Below, one piece after another: positions 43,376 through 52,178 of a DNA stretch of 56,699 nucleotides (the first letter of the stretch is position 1; every line of letters starts with the position of its first letter). Position numbers and translations under genes: made by a program. Source of the stretch: CAZMRW01 sp964568805 (GTDB taxonomy: Bacteria > Pseudomonadota > Gammaproteobacteria > Methylococcales > Methylomonadaceae); NCBI GenBank assembly GCA_964568805.1, contig CAZMRW010000016.1:1-56699 (forward strand), in the 5' to 3' direction. Under the pieces are notes generated by a model. The model made no database searches, was not told the DNA's origin, and worked only from the letters and a program-made list of their open reading frames with translations.

Positions 43376-45295
43376 TTAGGCTCTTGTGCTGCCGGAACCC
43401 ATGCGCCGTTCAGATCGTAGAGGCAACTGCTGATTAGCGCAAAACTTCTCGATCGAGCCGGTCATGCCCTGGGCATCGAGTCCGCACAGTGCCAGCAGTT
43501 CCTCGCGCGTGCCTTGCTCGACAAAGCAGTCGGGCAAGCCGAGATTGAGCACCGGCATCAGGATTTTTTGCGCCTGCAGAAAATCATTGACGGCGCTGCC
43601 GGCGCCGCCGGCCAGGACATTTTCTTCCACCGTGACCAGGATTTCATGGCTTTTCGTCAGCTCCCGGATCAAGGCGTCATCGATCGGTTTGACGAAGCGC
43701 ATATTGACCACGGTGGCGCCCAACTGTTGGCCCGCGTGTAGCGCCGGCGCCACCATGCTGCCCCAGGCCAGGATGGCGATACGGCTGCCCTGATGGCGAA
43801 CTTCGGCCTTGCCGATCGGCAGTGTTTTCAGTTCCTTTTCGACCTTCACCCCCGGGCCTTTGCCGCGCGGATAGCGCACCGATGCCGGGCCGTCATGTAA
43901 AAATCCCGTGGTCAGCATCTGCCGGCATTCATTCTCGTCGGCCGGCGCCATGATCAGCAGATTGGGGATGCAGCGCATATAGGTGTAATCGAAACTGCCG
44001 GCATGAGTCGGGCCGTCCGGTCCGACCAAGCCGGCGCGGTCCAGGGCGAACAGCACATCCAGGTTTTGAATGGCGACGTCGTGGATCAGCTGGTCATACG
44101 CCCGCTGCAGAAAGGTCGAATAAATCGCCACCACCGGTTTCGCGCCCTGACAGGCCTGGCCGGCCGCCAGGGTGACCGCATGCTGCTCGGCAATGGCGAC
44201 ATCGAAATAACGCTTCGGAAAGCGCTCGGAAAACTTGACCAGTCCCGACCCCTCGCGCATCGCCGGGGTAATGCCGAGCAGTCGTTCGTCCTGTTCCGCC
44301 ATATCGCACAGCCAGTTGCCGAACACCTCGGTATAGGTCGGGTGCGGTGACGGCGCCGATTTTGGCAGCGAGTCCTTGCTGGGATCGAAGGCCGGCACGC
44401 CATGATAGGCCAGAGGATCTTTTTCTGCCGGCGGATAGCCCTTGCCCTTCTTGGTGACGATATGCAGGAAGCGGGGGCCGGCCATCGCTTTCAGATTTTC
44501 CAGGGTCGGCACCAGCATGTCCAGATCATGGCCGTCGATCGGGCCGATATAATTGAAGCCCAACTCCTCGAACAGCGTGCCCGGCACCACCATGCCCTTG
44601 ATATGCTCCTCGGTGCGGCGGGCCAGTTCCCAGACGCTGGGCATCTTGCCCAGCACTTTTTTACTTTCTTCCCAGGCCGACACATACAGCCGGCTCGACA
44701 GAATCTTGGTCAGATAATTATTCATCGCGCCGACATTCGGCGAGATCGACATATCGTTGTCGTTGAGGATCACCAGCAGATTGGCGTCAATACAGCCGGC
44801 GTGGTTCATCGCCTCATAAGCCATGCCGCCGGTAATGCTGCCGTCGCCGATGATCGCCACCATCTGCTGGTCCTCGCCTTTCAGCTCTGAGGCAATGGCC
44901 ATGCCCAGGGCGGCGCTGATCGACGTGCTGGAGTGGCCGACGCCGAAGGCGTCGTACTCGCTCTCGGCGCGGGACGGGAACGCCGACACGCCGCCACGGG
45001 TACGGATCGTCGTCATGCGCTCCTTGCGGCCGGTGAGGATCTTGTGCGGATAAGCCTGATGGCCGACGTCCCAGACCAATTGATCCTTCGGGGTATCGAA
45101 CACATAATGCAGGGCGACCGTCAATTCCACCGTGCCCAGGCCGGCGGAAAAATGGCCGCCGGAGATGCTCACCGTCTGTGTCAAATACTCGCGCAGCTCT
45201 TCCGCCAGCGGCTTGAGCTGGTCTTTGCTCAGCTTCCGCACATCGGCGGGCAGGGTGATGGTGTCTAGCAGGGGGAAATTGCCTGGTTTGTTCAT
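43376..45295 (-). CDS. dxs: 1-Deoxy-D-xylulose-5-phosphate synthase, copy 2
   Basis: A 639-residue copy of Dxs with the same motifs as copy 1. Residues from LPADVRKLSKDQ to GSIEKFCA are identical except one Ser/Ala. At the end, one base is missing relative to copy 1 (GCTTAATC versus GCTAATC), so the stop codon is lost and 19 more residues follow (NQQLPLRSERRMGSGSTRA). It follows ispA and xseB, the usual place for dxs, so this is likely the ancestral location. Start ATG 45295 (MNKPGNF); a GTG at 45322 is open but less likely. A hairpin lies 61-85 bases upstream. Confidence 0.96.
   Translation of the reverse strand: MNKPGNFPLLDTITLPADVRKLSKDQLKPLAEELREYLTQTVSISGGHFSAGLGTVELTVALHYVFDTPKDQLVWDVGHQAYPHKILTGRKERMTTIRTRGGVSAFPSRAESEYDAFGVGHSSTSISAALGMAIASELKGEDQQMVAIIGDGSITGGMAYEAMNHAGCIDANLLVILNDNDMSISPNVGAMNNYLTKILSSRLYVSAWEESKKVLGKMPSVWELARRTEEHIKGMVVPGTLFEELGFNYIGPIDGHDLDMLVPTLENLKAMAGPRFLHIVTKKGKGYPPAEKDPLAYHGVPAFDPSKDSLPKSAPSPHPTYTEVFGNWLCDMAEQDERLLGITPAMREGSGLVKFSERFPKRYFDVAIAEQHAVTLAAGQACQGAKPVVAIYSTFLQRAYDQLIHDVAIQNLDVLFALDRAGLVGPDGPTHAGSFDYTYMRCIPNLLIMAPADENECRQMLTTGFLHDGPASVRYPRGKGPGVKVEKELKTLPIGKAEVRHQGSRIAILAWGSMVAPALHAGQQLGATVVNMRFVKPIDDALIRELTKSHEILVTVEENVLAGGAGSAVNDFLQAQKILMPVLNLGLPDCFVEQGTREELLALCGLDAQGMTGSIEKFCANQQLPLRSERRMGSGSTRA
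43437..45259. repeat. Direct repeat, copy 2 (dxs body)
   Basis: Matches 30138-31960 at a fixed 13299-base offset. Both copies are on the minus strand, so they are direct repeats around the hopanoid locus. Confidence 0.93.
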
Positions 45296-45355
45296 GTGAA
45301 ATTCTATTCCGTGAGTCGGCACGATTGTCTGGGTGTTAATCGAATGCGTTAAAAT

Positions 45356-45380
45356 CCTTCAGGGTTTAGTGCCCTGAAGG
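45356..45380 (-). terminator. Hairpin between ispA and dxs2
   Basis: CCTTCAGGG at 45356-45364 pairs exactly with CCCTGAAGG at 45372-45380 over a 7-base loop. On the minus strand it is followed by ATTTTAACG. It may lower read-through from xseB-ispA into dxs2. Confidence 0.6.
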
Positions 45381-45433
45381 ACTCAACAAAGGTTCGATTA
45401 TCCAATTTAATTTCCTAGTAATCAAGTTGGGAT

Positions 45434-46330
45434 TTAATGATCCCGTTGGATGATATAGAGTGACAAGTCGCGTAAAAGATCGGCTTCGCTGCCAAAAATG
45501 CTCAGGTTTTCGAGTGCTTTTTCATGCAGGCTCTGGGCTTTTTGTTTGGCTCCGGCCATGCCTAATAAGGCCGGATAGGTAGGTTTTTCGTTAACCCTGT
45601 CCTTGCCCTGTGTTTTACCCAGTGTTGCGGTATCGCTTTCTTCGTCAAGAATGTCGTCCTTCACCTGGAAGGATAAGCCGATGCATTTGGCGTAGTTATC
45701 CAGTTTCGTGGCGATAGCGGGGTCTATGTCCTCTTTTGCCAGAGTAGCCAGATTAACGCTGGCGCGGATGAGTGCACCGGTTTTATGGATATGCATGTTT
45801 TCCAGTTCCGGAAGATTCAATTTTGTTCCAACCGATTCAAGATCGATAGCCTGGCCGCCAACCATTCCCTGAGAACCGCTGGCTTTTGCCAAAGCGGTGA
45901 TCATTTTTAAACGATTTTCAGCGCTTGCAGTGATTGAAGGATCATGGGCCAGTATTTCGAATGCCAGGGCTTGCAGTGCATCGCCGGTCAAAATGGCGGT
46001 CGCTTCATCGAAGGCAATATGGCAGGTGGGTTTGCCTCGTCTGAGATCATCATCATCCATTGCCGGAAGATCATCATGGATCAAGGAATAGACATGAATA
46101 AATTCGACGGCGCAGGCGGAGCCATCCAGTATTTCAGGAGCGAGTCCCAAGGTTTTTCCGGTGCAATAAGTCAACATGGGGCGCATGCGTTTGCCGCCAT
46201 CCAAAACACAGTAACGCATGGCGCGATGCAGTTTTTGCGGCAAAATGGTGTCATTGGGCAATCTGGCTTCCAGAGCCTTTTCCACGCGGTTTTGGCAAAA
46301 ACTAAGGTATTCTTTTAACGCATTACTCAT
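45434..46330 (-). CDS. ispA: Farnesyl diphosphate synthase (IspA)
   Basis: A 298-residue trans-prenyltransferase. The first Asp-rich motif is in SLIHDDLPAMDDDDLRRGKPT near residue 84 and the second in FQVKDDILDEESD near 225. GGKRMRPML is near 47. It condenses IPP with DMAPP and GPP to farnesyl diphosphate, the substrate for Sqs and other prenyl pathways. It overlaps xseB by 8 bases, the usual xseB-ispA arrangement of gammaproteobacteria. Confidence 0.96.
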   Translation of the reverse strand: MSNALKEYLSFCQNRVEKALEARLPNDTILPQKLHRAMRYCVLDGGKRMRPMLTYCTGKTLGLAPEILDGSACAVEFIHVYSLIHDDLPAMDDDDLRRGKPTCHIAFDEATAILTGDALQALAFEILAHDPSITASAENRLKMITALAKASGSQGMVGGQAIDLESVGTKLNLPELENMHIHKTGALIRASVNLATLAKEDIDPAIATKLDNYAKCIGLSFQVKDDILDEESDTATLGKTQGKDRVNEKPTYPALLGMAGAKQKAQSLHEKALENLSIFGSEADLLRDLSLYIIQRDH

Positions 46331-46556
46331 CAGTAAAGGGCTCCAGGGTTTGATTGCCGTTTTTTTCCAAGAGAATCTGAACTTTCTGTTCCGCTTCCTG
46401 CAAGGCCTTTTGACAGGTTCGGGTCAGATAGACCCCTCGTTCAAAGGATTTTAATGACTCTTCCAGTGAAATGTCTCCTTGTTCAAGTTGGCTGACTAAC
46501 TGTTCGAGCTCAGCGAGGGATTCTTCGAATAAGATCGAGCTTTTCTTTTTCGGCAT
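46323..46556 (-). CDS. xseB: Exodeoxyribonuclease VII small subunit
   Basis: A 77-residue helical protein with the XseB pattern FEESLAELEQLVSQLEQGDISLEESLKSFERG. It pairs with XseA to degrade single-stranded DNA. It is the first gene of xseB-ispA-dxs2 and overlaps ispA. On the minus strand a TATAAT lies at 46599-46604, about 43 bases before the start, without a clear -35 box. Confidence 0.95.
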   Translation of the reverse strand: MPKKKSSILFEESLAELEQLVSQLEQGDISLEESLKSFERGVYLTRTCQKALQEAEQKVQILLEKNGNQTLEPFTDE

Positions 46557-46598
46557 GAAGTGAAAATAATGATTGATTTGAGATAGAAAAGATAGTGC

Positions 46599-46604
46599 AT
46601 TATA
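46599..46604 (-). promoter_or_regulatory. Candidate -10 box for xseB-ispA
   Basis: A perfect TATAAT on the minus strand in the 281-bp divergent region between xseB and the peroxidase gene. No matching -35 box is evident. Confidence 0.4.
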
Positions 46605-46837
46605 TATGATTTTTTCCGGTTAGTGCTTGGCAACTAAACGCAAGAAACAGATAGCCTAGGCAGGCGGTTTATTTGCGGGTATTTAATACATTTTACAAGT
46701 ATTAATAAACCATTTATATTGACAGCCAGTTATTTTATGATTCCGGGCTATTTCTCAGGAATGAATGCGCGTTGAAATCGGAAATATAGCGTAAATCAAG
46801 ACCTATTTTCTCTGCGGTAACTAAGGGGAGGCCAACC

Positions 46838-48031
46838 ATGCGCAATTTTCTTTTGCTTATCATCGGTATCACGGGCTCGCTTGCTTGCGCTCAGTCGACC
46901 GATAAACCGCCAGCAAACAGTGCGGAGGCAAACTCCCAAGCGGAACCGGCCGCCGGTCACAATCAATTAGGTCTTCCGCCGGTGCCGATTCCGGCAAATA
47001 ATCCACAATCCCCTGCCAAAATCGCTCTCGGCGACAAACTGTTTCATGACGTGCGTTTTTCTGTCGACGGCACAGTCAGTTGCTCCAAATGCCACAATGA
47101 GAAGCAGGCGTTTACCGACGGCATGCAGTTCTCGCTTGGCCATCACGGACTCACGGGAACACGCAATGCGCCGACAGTCATCAATGCGGCATTTTATCAG
47201 TCTCAGTTCTGGGACGGGCGTGAACCGGATCTGGAAAGCCAGTCCAAGCAACCTTTGATTAATCCGGTCGAGCACGGCCTGGCCAGTCATCAACCGGTAC
47301 TCGATATCGTGCGCCAGGATCCGGTTTACTCGGCAGCATTTAAATCGGTGTTCGGTGTGGGCGCAATGCAGGTGACGATGGATCACGTTGCCAAAGCCAT
47401 TGCCAGCTTCGAACGCACGCTGATTTCGGCGAATTCGCCGTTCGATCGCTACTATTTCAACGATGAAACCGCCGCCATGACCGATGCGCAGATACGCGGA
47501 TTCAAACTGTTTATCGGACAGGGCCGCTGTGTTTCCTGTCATGTCATCGAACAGGATCAGGCCGTTTTTAGCGACAGCCGATTTCACAACATCGGCATCG
47601 GCATCAATAATATCCAGGAGGATGTGCCGCGTTTGGCGAAGGCCTTTCTCGAGGCTAAAAACAAAGGCGGCGACGTCGACGCCATGGTGTTGACGGATAA
47701 AAAATCTTCCGAGCTGGGCCGTTTCGCGGTAACCGACGAATTGAACCAGATTGGCGCATTTAAAACGCCGACCTTGCGCAATATCGATTTAACCGCGCCG
47801 TACATGCATGATGGCAGCCTGAAAACCCTGAGGGAGGTGGTCGTGCACTATAACAACGGCGGCGTCAGCAAAGCAGGGGATAAGGTTAACCCGTATTTGA
47901 GCGGCGGCATCCGCCCGCTGAATCTCACCGATCCTCAGATAAACGATCTGGTTGCGTTTATGCAGGCTCTGACCAGCCCTCAATATGCGAAACAGGCGTC
48001 GGCGCAGCCAGCGAATCCTGCGGCTAACTAA
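46838..48031 (+). CDS. Di-haem cytochrome c peroxidase/MauG-family protein
   Basis: A 397-residue periplasmic protein with a signal peptide ending ACAQS. There are two haem c sites: CSKCH near residue 83 and CVSCH near 235. Other family marks are GTRNAPTVINAAFYQSQFWDGREPDLESQ near 110 and TPTLRNIDLTAPYMHDGSLKTL near 310. A low-complexity Ala/Pro stretch precedes the catalytic part. Family members reduce H2O2 or oxidise protein side chains. AGGGGAGG lies just before the ATG. It is the first gene of an operon with a phosphoesterase and a small cytochrome. Confidence 0.92.
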   Translation: MRNFLLLIIGITGSLACAQSTDKPPANSAEANSQAEPAAGHNQLGLPPVPIPANNPQSPAKIALGDKLFHDVRFSVDGTVSCSKCHNEKQAFTDGMQFSLGHHGLTGTRNAPTVINAAFYQSQFWDGREPDLESQSKQPLINPVEHGLASHQPVLDIVRQDPVYSAAFKSVFGVGAMQVTMDHVAKAIASFERTLISANSPFDRYYFNDETAAMTDAQIRGFKLFIGQGRCVSCHVIEQDQAVFSDSRFHNIGIGINNIQEDVPRLAKAFLEAKNKGGDVDAMVLTDKKSSELGRFAVTDELNQIGAFKTPTLRNIDLTAPYMHDGSLKTLREVVVHYNNGGVSKAGDKVNPYLSGGIRPLNLTDPQINDLVAFMQALTSPQYAKQASAQPANPAAN

Positions 48032-48044
48032 GGAGCCCATCACT

Positions 48045-49121
48045 ATGAATACGATCAATCGCAGTCGCCGGACTTTTATCAAGAGTGCCGGAGCGCTGGC
48101 CATCGGCAGCACCTTGCCCATCAGCCTGGTCGAACTGGCTTTTGCCGAAAGCGCGCAAAACTTCTCTTTCGCCTATATTTCCGATGCCCATATCCAGCAG
48201 ATAAAAGGCAGCCGCTTCGTCAGAAACTGGGATCAGGGCCTGATCCGGGCCGTCGCGGAAACCAATCTGCTGACGCCGAAACCGGATTTTGTCATTTTCG
48301 GCGGCGATCTGGCGCAACTCGGCAGCAAGGCCGAACTCGATCACGGCGCCGAAATCATGTCGGCGTTGCAGCCGAAAGTCCGCTATGTGATGGGCGAACA
48401 CGATTATTATCTGGATTTGGGCAAATACTGGGAAAAACTGTTCGGCCCGCAATATTACAGCTTTGATCATAAGGGCGTGCATTTCATCGTGCTGAACAGC
48501 ATCAGGACCTACGATGACTGGACTTACCGGCGATGGCCGACTAATGAACAGCGGATGCTGGAGATGGCCGGACTCGACAACCCCAACGGTTCGCCGTTTA
48601 TGGTCGGCGAGAAGCAGCGGCAGTGGCTGAAAAAGGACTTGGCCAAGGTGAATAAAGCGACGCCGGTCGTCGTATTTTCACACTCTCCGTTGCAGAAAAT
48701 TTATAAGGGCTGGAATTTCTGGACCGAGGACGCCGATGAAATTCAGGCCTTGCTAAGACCGTTTGACAAGGTGTCCGTGATTTACGGCCATGTCCATCAG
48801 ATCCAGTATAACCAGGTGGGCAATATCAGTTTCAATTCGGTGATGGCGACCGCCTGGCCCTGGCCGTATCCGCAGTCCTATGCGCAGGCGGAGCAGTATC
48901 TGCCGAAACTGACCGTGCCGATGAACCGGGCTGATCCTTTTTTCGAACGCGACGCCACCGGCTGGCAATTCATCAATCTGGCCAGCGGCAATGTCGATTT
49001 GAATTATACGCTTTATAACAACAGCAGCCGGATCGTGCGTTTTAACACCGATAAAAAATACCCTGAAGATAGCGCTTATCAAAGCGAAAGTTCCCGCATC
49101 CCGCCGCAAACGCATTTTTAG
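48045..49121 (+). CDS. Tat-exported metallophosphoesterase
   Basis: A 358-residue calcineurin-like phosphoesterase. The Tat signal is NRSRRTFIKSAGALAIGS. Metal-site motifs in order: ISDAHI near residue 45, FGGDLAQLG near 85, GEHDYY near 117 (E where most relatives have N), VVFSHSPL near 208 and YGHVHQIQYN near 248. AAGGAG at 48030-48035 precedes ATG 48045, so the longer frame inside the previous gene is rejected. It should be periplasmic with two metal ions. The substrate is not known. Confidence 0.9.
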   Translation: MNTINRSRRTFIKSAGALAIGSTLPISLVELAFAESAQNFSFAYISDAHIQQIKGSRFVRNWDQGLIRAVAETNLLTPKPDFVIFGGDLAQLGSKAELDHGAEIMSALQPKVRYVMGEHDYYLDLGKYWEKLFGPQYYSFDHKGVHFIVLNSIRTYDDWTYRRWPTNEQRMLEMAGLDNPNGSPFMVGEKQRQWLKKDLAKVNKATPVVVFSHSPLQKIYKGWNFWTEDADEIQALLRPFDKVSVIYGHVHQIQYNQVGNISFNSVMATAWPWPYPQSYAQAEQYLPKLTVPMNRADPFFERDATGWQFINLASGNVDLNYTLYNNSSRIVRFNTDKKYPEDSAYQSESSRIPPQTHF

Positions 49122-49138
49122 CTCATAGGAGAACGACG

Positions 49139-49546
49139 ATGGTTAAATATCAGCAAAAAATTTTGGCGCTTTCCATGGGGGTGTTGTCTCTTGCGGGCAC
49201 AGTGCGTGCAGATGAGTTTACCGATGCCGAATTAAAACGCTGGGAACAACAGTTCATGAATGTCGTCGCCGAAGGCCGCGAATTATGGACCAGCCCCAAA
49301 CTGGGCAGTAACGGAGTCGCCTGTGCTCAGTGTCACCCCAATGCCGCCAATACCCATCCTGAAACCTATCCGAAATTTCAAAAGCAATTGGGCAAAGTGA
49401 CGCCCCTTTGGGAAATGATTAACTGGTGCCTCAGAAATCCACTGGAAGGACAGCCATTGGCCGCCGATGATCCAAAAATGATTGCCCTGCAGGCTTATGT
49501 GACTTATGAGCGCCGCGGCGTCAAGCTGGAACCCGGCAAGCATTGA
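49139..49546 (+). CDS. Small mono-haem cytochrome c
   Basis: A 135-residue periplasmic protein with a signal peptide ending VRA and one haem site CAQCH near residue 61. The context VAEGRELWTSPKLGSNGVACAQCHPNAANTHPETYPKFQ resembles SoxX/SoxA-like and other class I cytochromes that start with GRxLW. A Met or His sixth ligand is not certain; M near residue 84 (WEMINWC) or M near 113 is possible. It is third in the peroxidase-phosphoesterase operon, 17 bases after the phosphoesterase, and may be its electron partner. Confidence 0.87.
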   Translation: MVKYQQKILALSMGVLSLAGTVRADEFTDAELKRWEQQFMNVVAEGRELWTSPKLGSNGVACAQCHPNAANTHPETYPKFQKQLGKVTPLWEMINWCLRNPLEGQPLAADDPKMIALQAYVTYERRGVKLEPGKH

Positions 49547-49555
49547 GTTCATTTG

Positions 49556-51247
49556 CTACAAGCGGGAGTCCGGCCCATTAAGCAGGGTTCGTTTGGCGAT
49601 GAAAATTGTCAGGAGCGGCAAGGCAAAGCCCAAAAGCATCACGGTAAAAAAAAGTCCGCCTAACTGGCTGTAATCTGCAGGAACCGAAATCGCGCCGGTA
49701 ACGGCATTCCTGACTTCCCGGGTGATAATAAACCACTGGTTAAGCAGTTTGGTCAGCAGTTGAGACAGCGAGAGGGCAAGATTGACAAACGCCGCCATGA
49801 CCGCGAAATAGGTCGCCTTAAGCCGGGGCGGCGCTGAATGGGCGATCCATGCCAGCATCGGAATCATCGCAATCTGTCCCAGCGGCGATTCCAGTGCGGT
49901 ATCGACCAGCACGATGAAACGTGCATCGACAAAGCTGCCGATATGCGCCTGGGTCCATTGATGAAATCCATAGTACAAAGCGATTTCCGGTAAATTAAGC
50001 ACGGTCAGGACGACGGTCAGTATGGCGATGATTTCGGTAATGGAGCGTTCAGCCATGAAGCGGCGGAACAGGAACATACCGAGCAAGGTTAAACTGCTGG
50101 AAATCAGAGACAGCTTGGACAGAAACTGCTGGTCGAAGCCGAGTTCGTCAATCATCCACCACGTAGATCCTGCACCGGTCGATGGAACCGCCCGGAAGAC
50201 AAAGATCACCACGGCAATGCCAAACAGTTGCTTTCTGACCGAAGCCGGCAGTTCATTGGTCAAGCGCCACATCAGGAACAACACGATGGACAGTGAACCG
50301 GCAAAGACCAGTTCTTCGTTAAACGGCAGTTTGGCCAGTCCCATGGCAATGGCGAATATTGTGAAGCTGAGCCCTCCGCCTAAAATCCACCAGTTAATTT
50401 CCGGCAATTCATTTATCGGGCGCGCCAACAGGCGTTCGATGTCTTCAATTTCATAGCCCTGTGCCGCCAGCCGCCATTCCTGACTGGAGCGGAGATAAGC
50501 CGCCAGCAGAACGCCAAACACGGAGATAACCGGGATCAACAACGCCCAGCGGTAAATGGTGACATAAACGGCTGCCTGTTCCGCGGAATTCATCGATTCC
50601 ACGCCGCTGAACAGATAGACATTGGCCAGCGCCACCAACAGCGTGCCGCCGATAATCGCAACCCGTCCCAAGGTTTGCATGGTCGTGTGGCCAAGACGAA
50701 TTTGATCTTCAGGAATAGGCATTCCGCGTTCGTCTACGCGAGCCACCGCTTCTACGGTCATGGCATCGGCCACGGTATCCTGTATCACATAACCGATGGG
50801 AGCCAAAAGTGTCGCCACAACAAACCAGGTTTCCGCGGGCAAGAAGCCTATCATCGATTCCGGATCCGCCAGCAGGTTCAGCATAATCAGCAAGCTGGCT
50901 GCAATCAGGGCGGCTCCCAGGTAAATTAACTTCGTCTTATGCCGCCAGAACAAGTCCACCAGATGACCGATGGGCATTTTCATGGCCCAGGGCAACATCG
51001 CCCAAAAACCCAGGCTTGCGAGGAATTCGGCGGACAAACCGAGATAGTCCTTAACGAAAAATGTGCCGACAATGCCGGTCAAACCGGATATGCCCGCAGC
51101 CAGATAAACCATCAGCGGAGGCACGTAACTCAAACGCATTTGCCGGGCAAGATCGTAGACGTTCCGATCAAACCAGTGTTGCAATTTGCCCAACAGGTTT
51201 GGCGATGGCATTAAGTCAGTATCATTGGCGTTTTCATGTTTCGGCAT
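49556..51247 (-). CDS. BT1/folate-biopterin-type MFS transporter
   Basis: A 563-residue membrane protein with about 12-14 helices. The N-terminal part RLSYVPPLMVYLAAGISGLTGIVGTFFVKDYLGLS, WAMKMPIGHLVDLF, and the region GYVIQDTVADAMTVE match the BT1 (folate-biopterin transporter) branch of the major facilitator superfamily. The substrate in bacteria is unknown. AAGGAT lies before ATG 51247. It is convergent with the cytochrome operon, 9 bases away, and downstream of the DUF599 gene. Confidence 0.8.
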   Translation of the reverse strand: MPKHENANDTDLMPSPNLLGKLQHWFDRNVYDLARQMRLSYVPPLMVYLAAGISGLTGIVGTFFVKDYLGLSAEFLASLGFWAMLPWAMKMPIGHLVDLFWRHKTKLIYLGAALIAASLLIMLNLLADPESMIGFLPAETWFVVATLLAPIGYVIQDTVADAMTVEAVARVDERGMPIPEDQIRLGHTTMQTLGRVAIIGGTLLVALANVYLFSGVESMNSAEQAAVYVTIYRWALLIPVISVFGVLLAAYLRSSQEWRLAAQGYEIEDIERLLARPINELPEINWWILGGGLSFTIFAIAMGLAKLPFNEELVFAGSLSIVLFLMWRLTNELPASVRKQLFGIAVVIFVFRAVPSTGAGSTWWMIDELGFDQQFLSKLSLISSSLTLLGMFLFRRFMAERSITEIIAILTVVLTVLNLPEIALYYGFHQWTQAHIGSFVDARFIVLVDTALESPLGQIAMIPMLAWIAHSAPPRLKATYFAVMAAFVNLALSLSQLLTKLLNQWFIITREVRNAVTGAISVPADYSQLGGLFFTVMLLGFALPLLTIFIAKRTLLNGPDSRL

Positions 51248-51380
51248 GGGCTATCCTTTCAGTTAAGGGGGCAAGTGCAATGAATCCGCCCATTCGACCA
51301 GACACAGATATTTTGGTTCGAATTGAAGTGAACGCGTCTAAATCATCCGGTTAATACAGATTACCATATTATTTGGGTTA

Positions 51381-52025
51381 TTAATGCGGCGGCGATCTGT
51401 CCAGAGAGTAGAGCGATACGATTAATATCAAGGTCGCCAAAACCAGCATAATGGGACCGAAAAACCATAAAATCAGCGGCAGGCTAAAAAAGAAGGCGCG
51501 CGTGCCAAAGGTATAGTAGGTTCCGGCGCGATTCAGGTAGGCTGTGATGATTTTGGGAGAAAATCCGTCCAAGACAGTATCGGCAGGCAGGTTGACCATA
51601 TAGCCGACATGATTGAAGAAACGTATCGCCATGGAAAAACAGTAAAACGCTATAAAAAAATCGAGCAGCAATAACCCCAGCTTTATCAGATATAACTCGT
51701 TTGATGCGGATTCAACCTGAAAGAACGGTTTCCAGACCATCGCCAGTTTATCGGTATCTCCACTCAGGTTTAATATGCCAATGATCAACAGCACGGCTGT
51801 CGAAGCCATGAAATTGGACGCCATGACTGAATTACGCAAGGTTTGAACAGCCAGTATATCCATTTTTCCGCTGGTCATGATCATTTCCACCCAGCGCTGG
51901 CGAACTCTGGCGTTTATGGCATGGACAGTAAAATCGGGACGGCGGCGGGATCGATAGTTCAAATACAGATAATAAATCAGAACGAGCAGACTGCTGATGG
52001 TAAAAGCGATGACATCATGAAACAT
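51381..52025 (-). CDS. DUF599 membrane protein
   Basis: A 214-residue inner-membrane protein with four or five helices. DUF599 features are INARVRQRWVEMIMTSGKMDILAVQTLRNSVMASNFMASTAVLL near residue 40, FYCFSMAIRFFNHVGYMVN near 130 and AYLNRAGTYYTFGTRAFFFSLPLILWFFGP near 165. Function unknown. It lies between the GH5 gene and the BT1 transporter in the same direction, with gaps of 153 and 133 bases. Confidence 0.85.
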   Translation of the reverse strand: MFHDVIAFTISSLLVLIYYLYLNYRSRRRPDFTVHAINARVRQRWVEMIMTSGKMDILAVQTLRNSVMASNFMASTAVLLIIGILNLSGDTDKLAMVWKPFFQVESASNELYLIKLGLLLLDFFIAFYCFSMAIRFFNHVGYMVNLPADTVLDGFSPKIITAYLNRAGTYYTFGTRAFFFSLPLILWFFGPIMLVLATLILIVSLYSLDRSPPH

Positions 52026-52178
52026 ATGGGCGCATCCTGATTACTTTGCCGTAGAAAAGCGGTGGGACCTGATTTATTGATGTTTGCCCGGTCTGGCTGC
52101 CCAAATAAGCCATTCAATAAAGAGACTCATCGCTCCCCCTATAAGAAAGTTAAGTATAGCGTTTGCACATCAACATTT

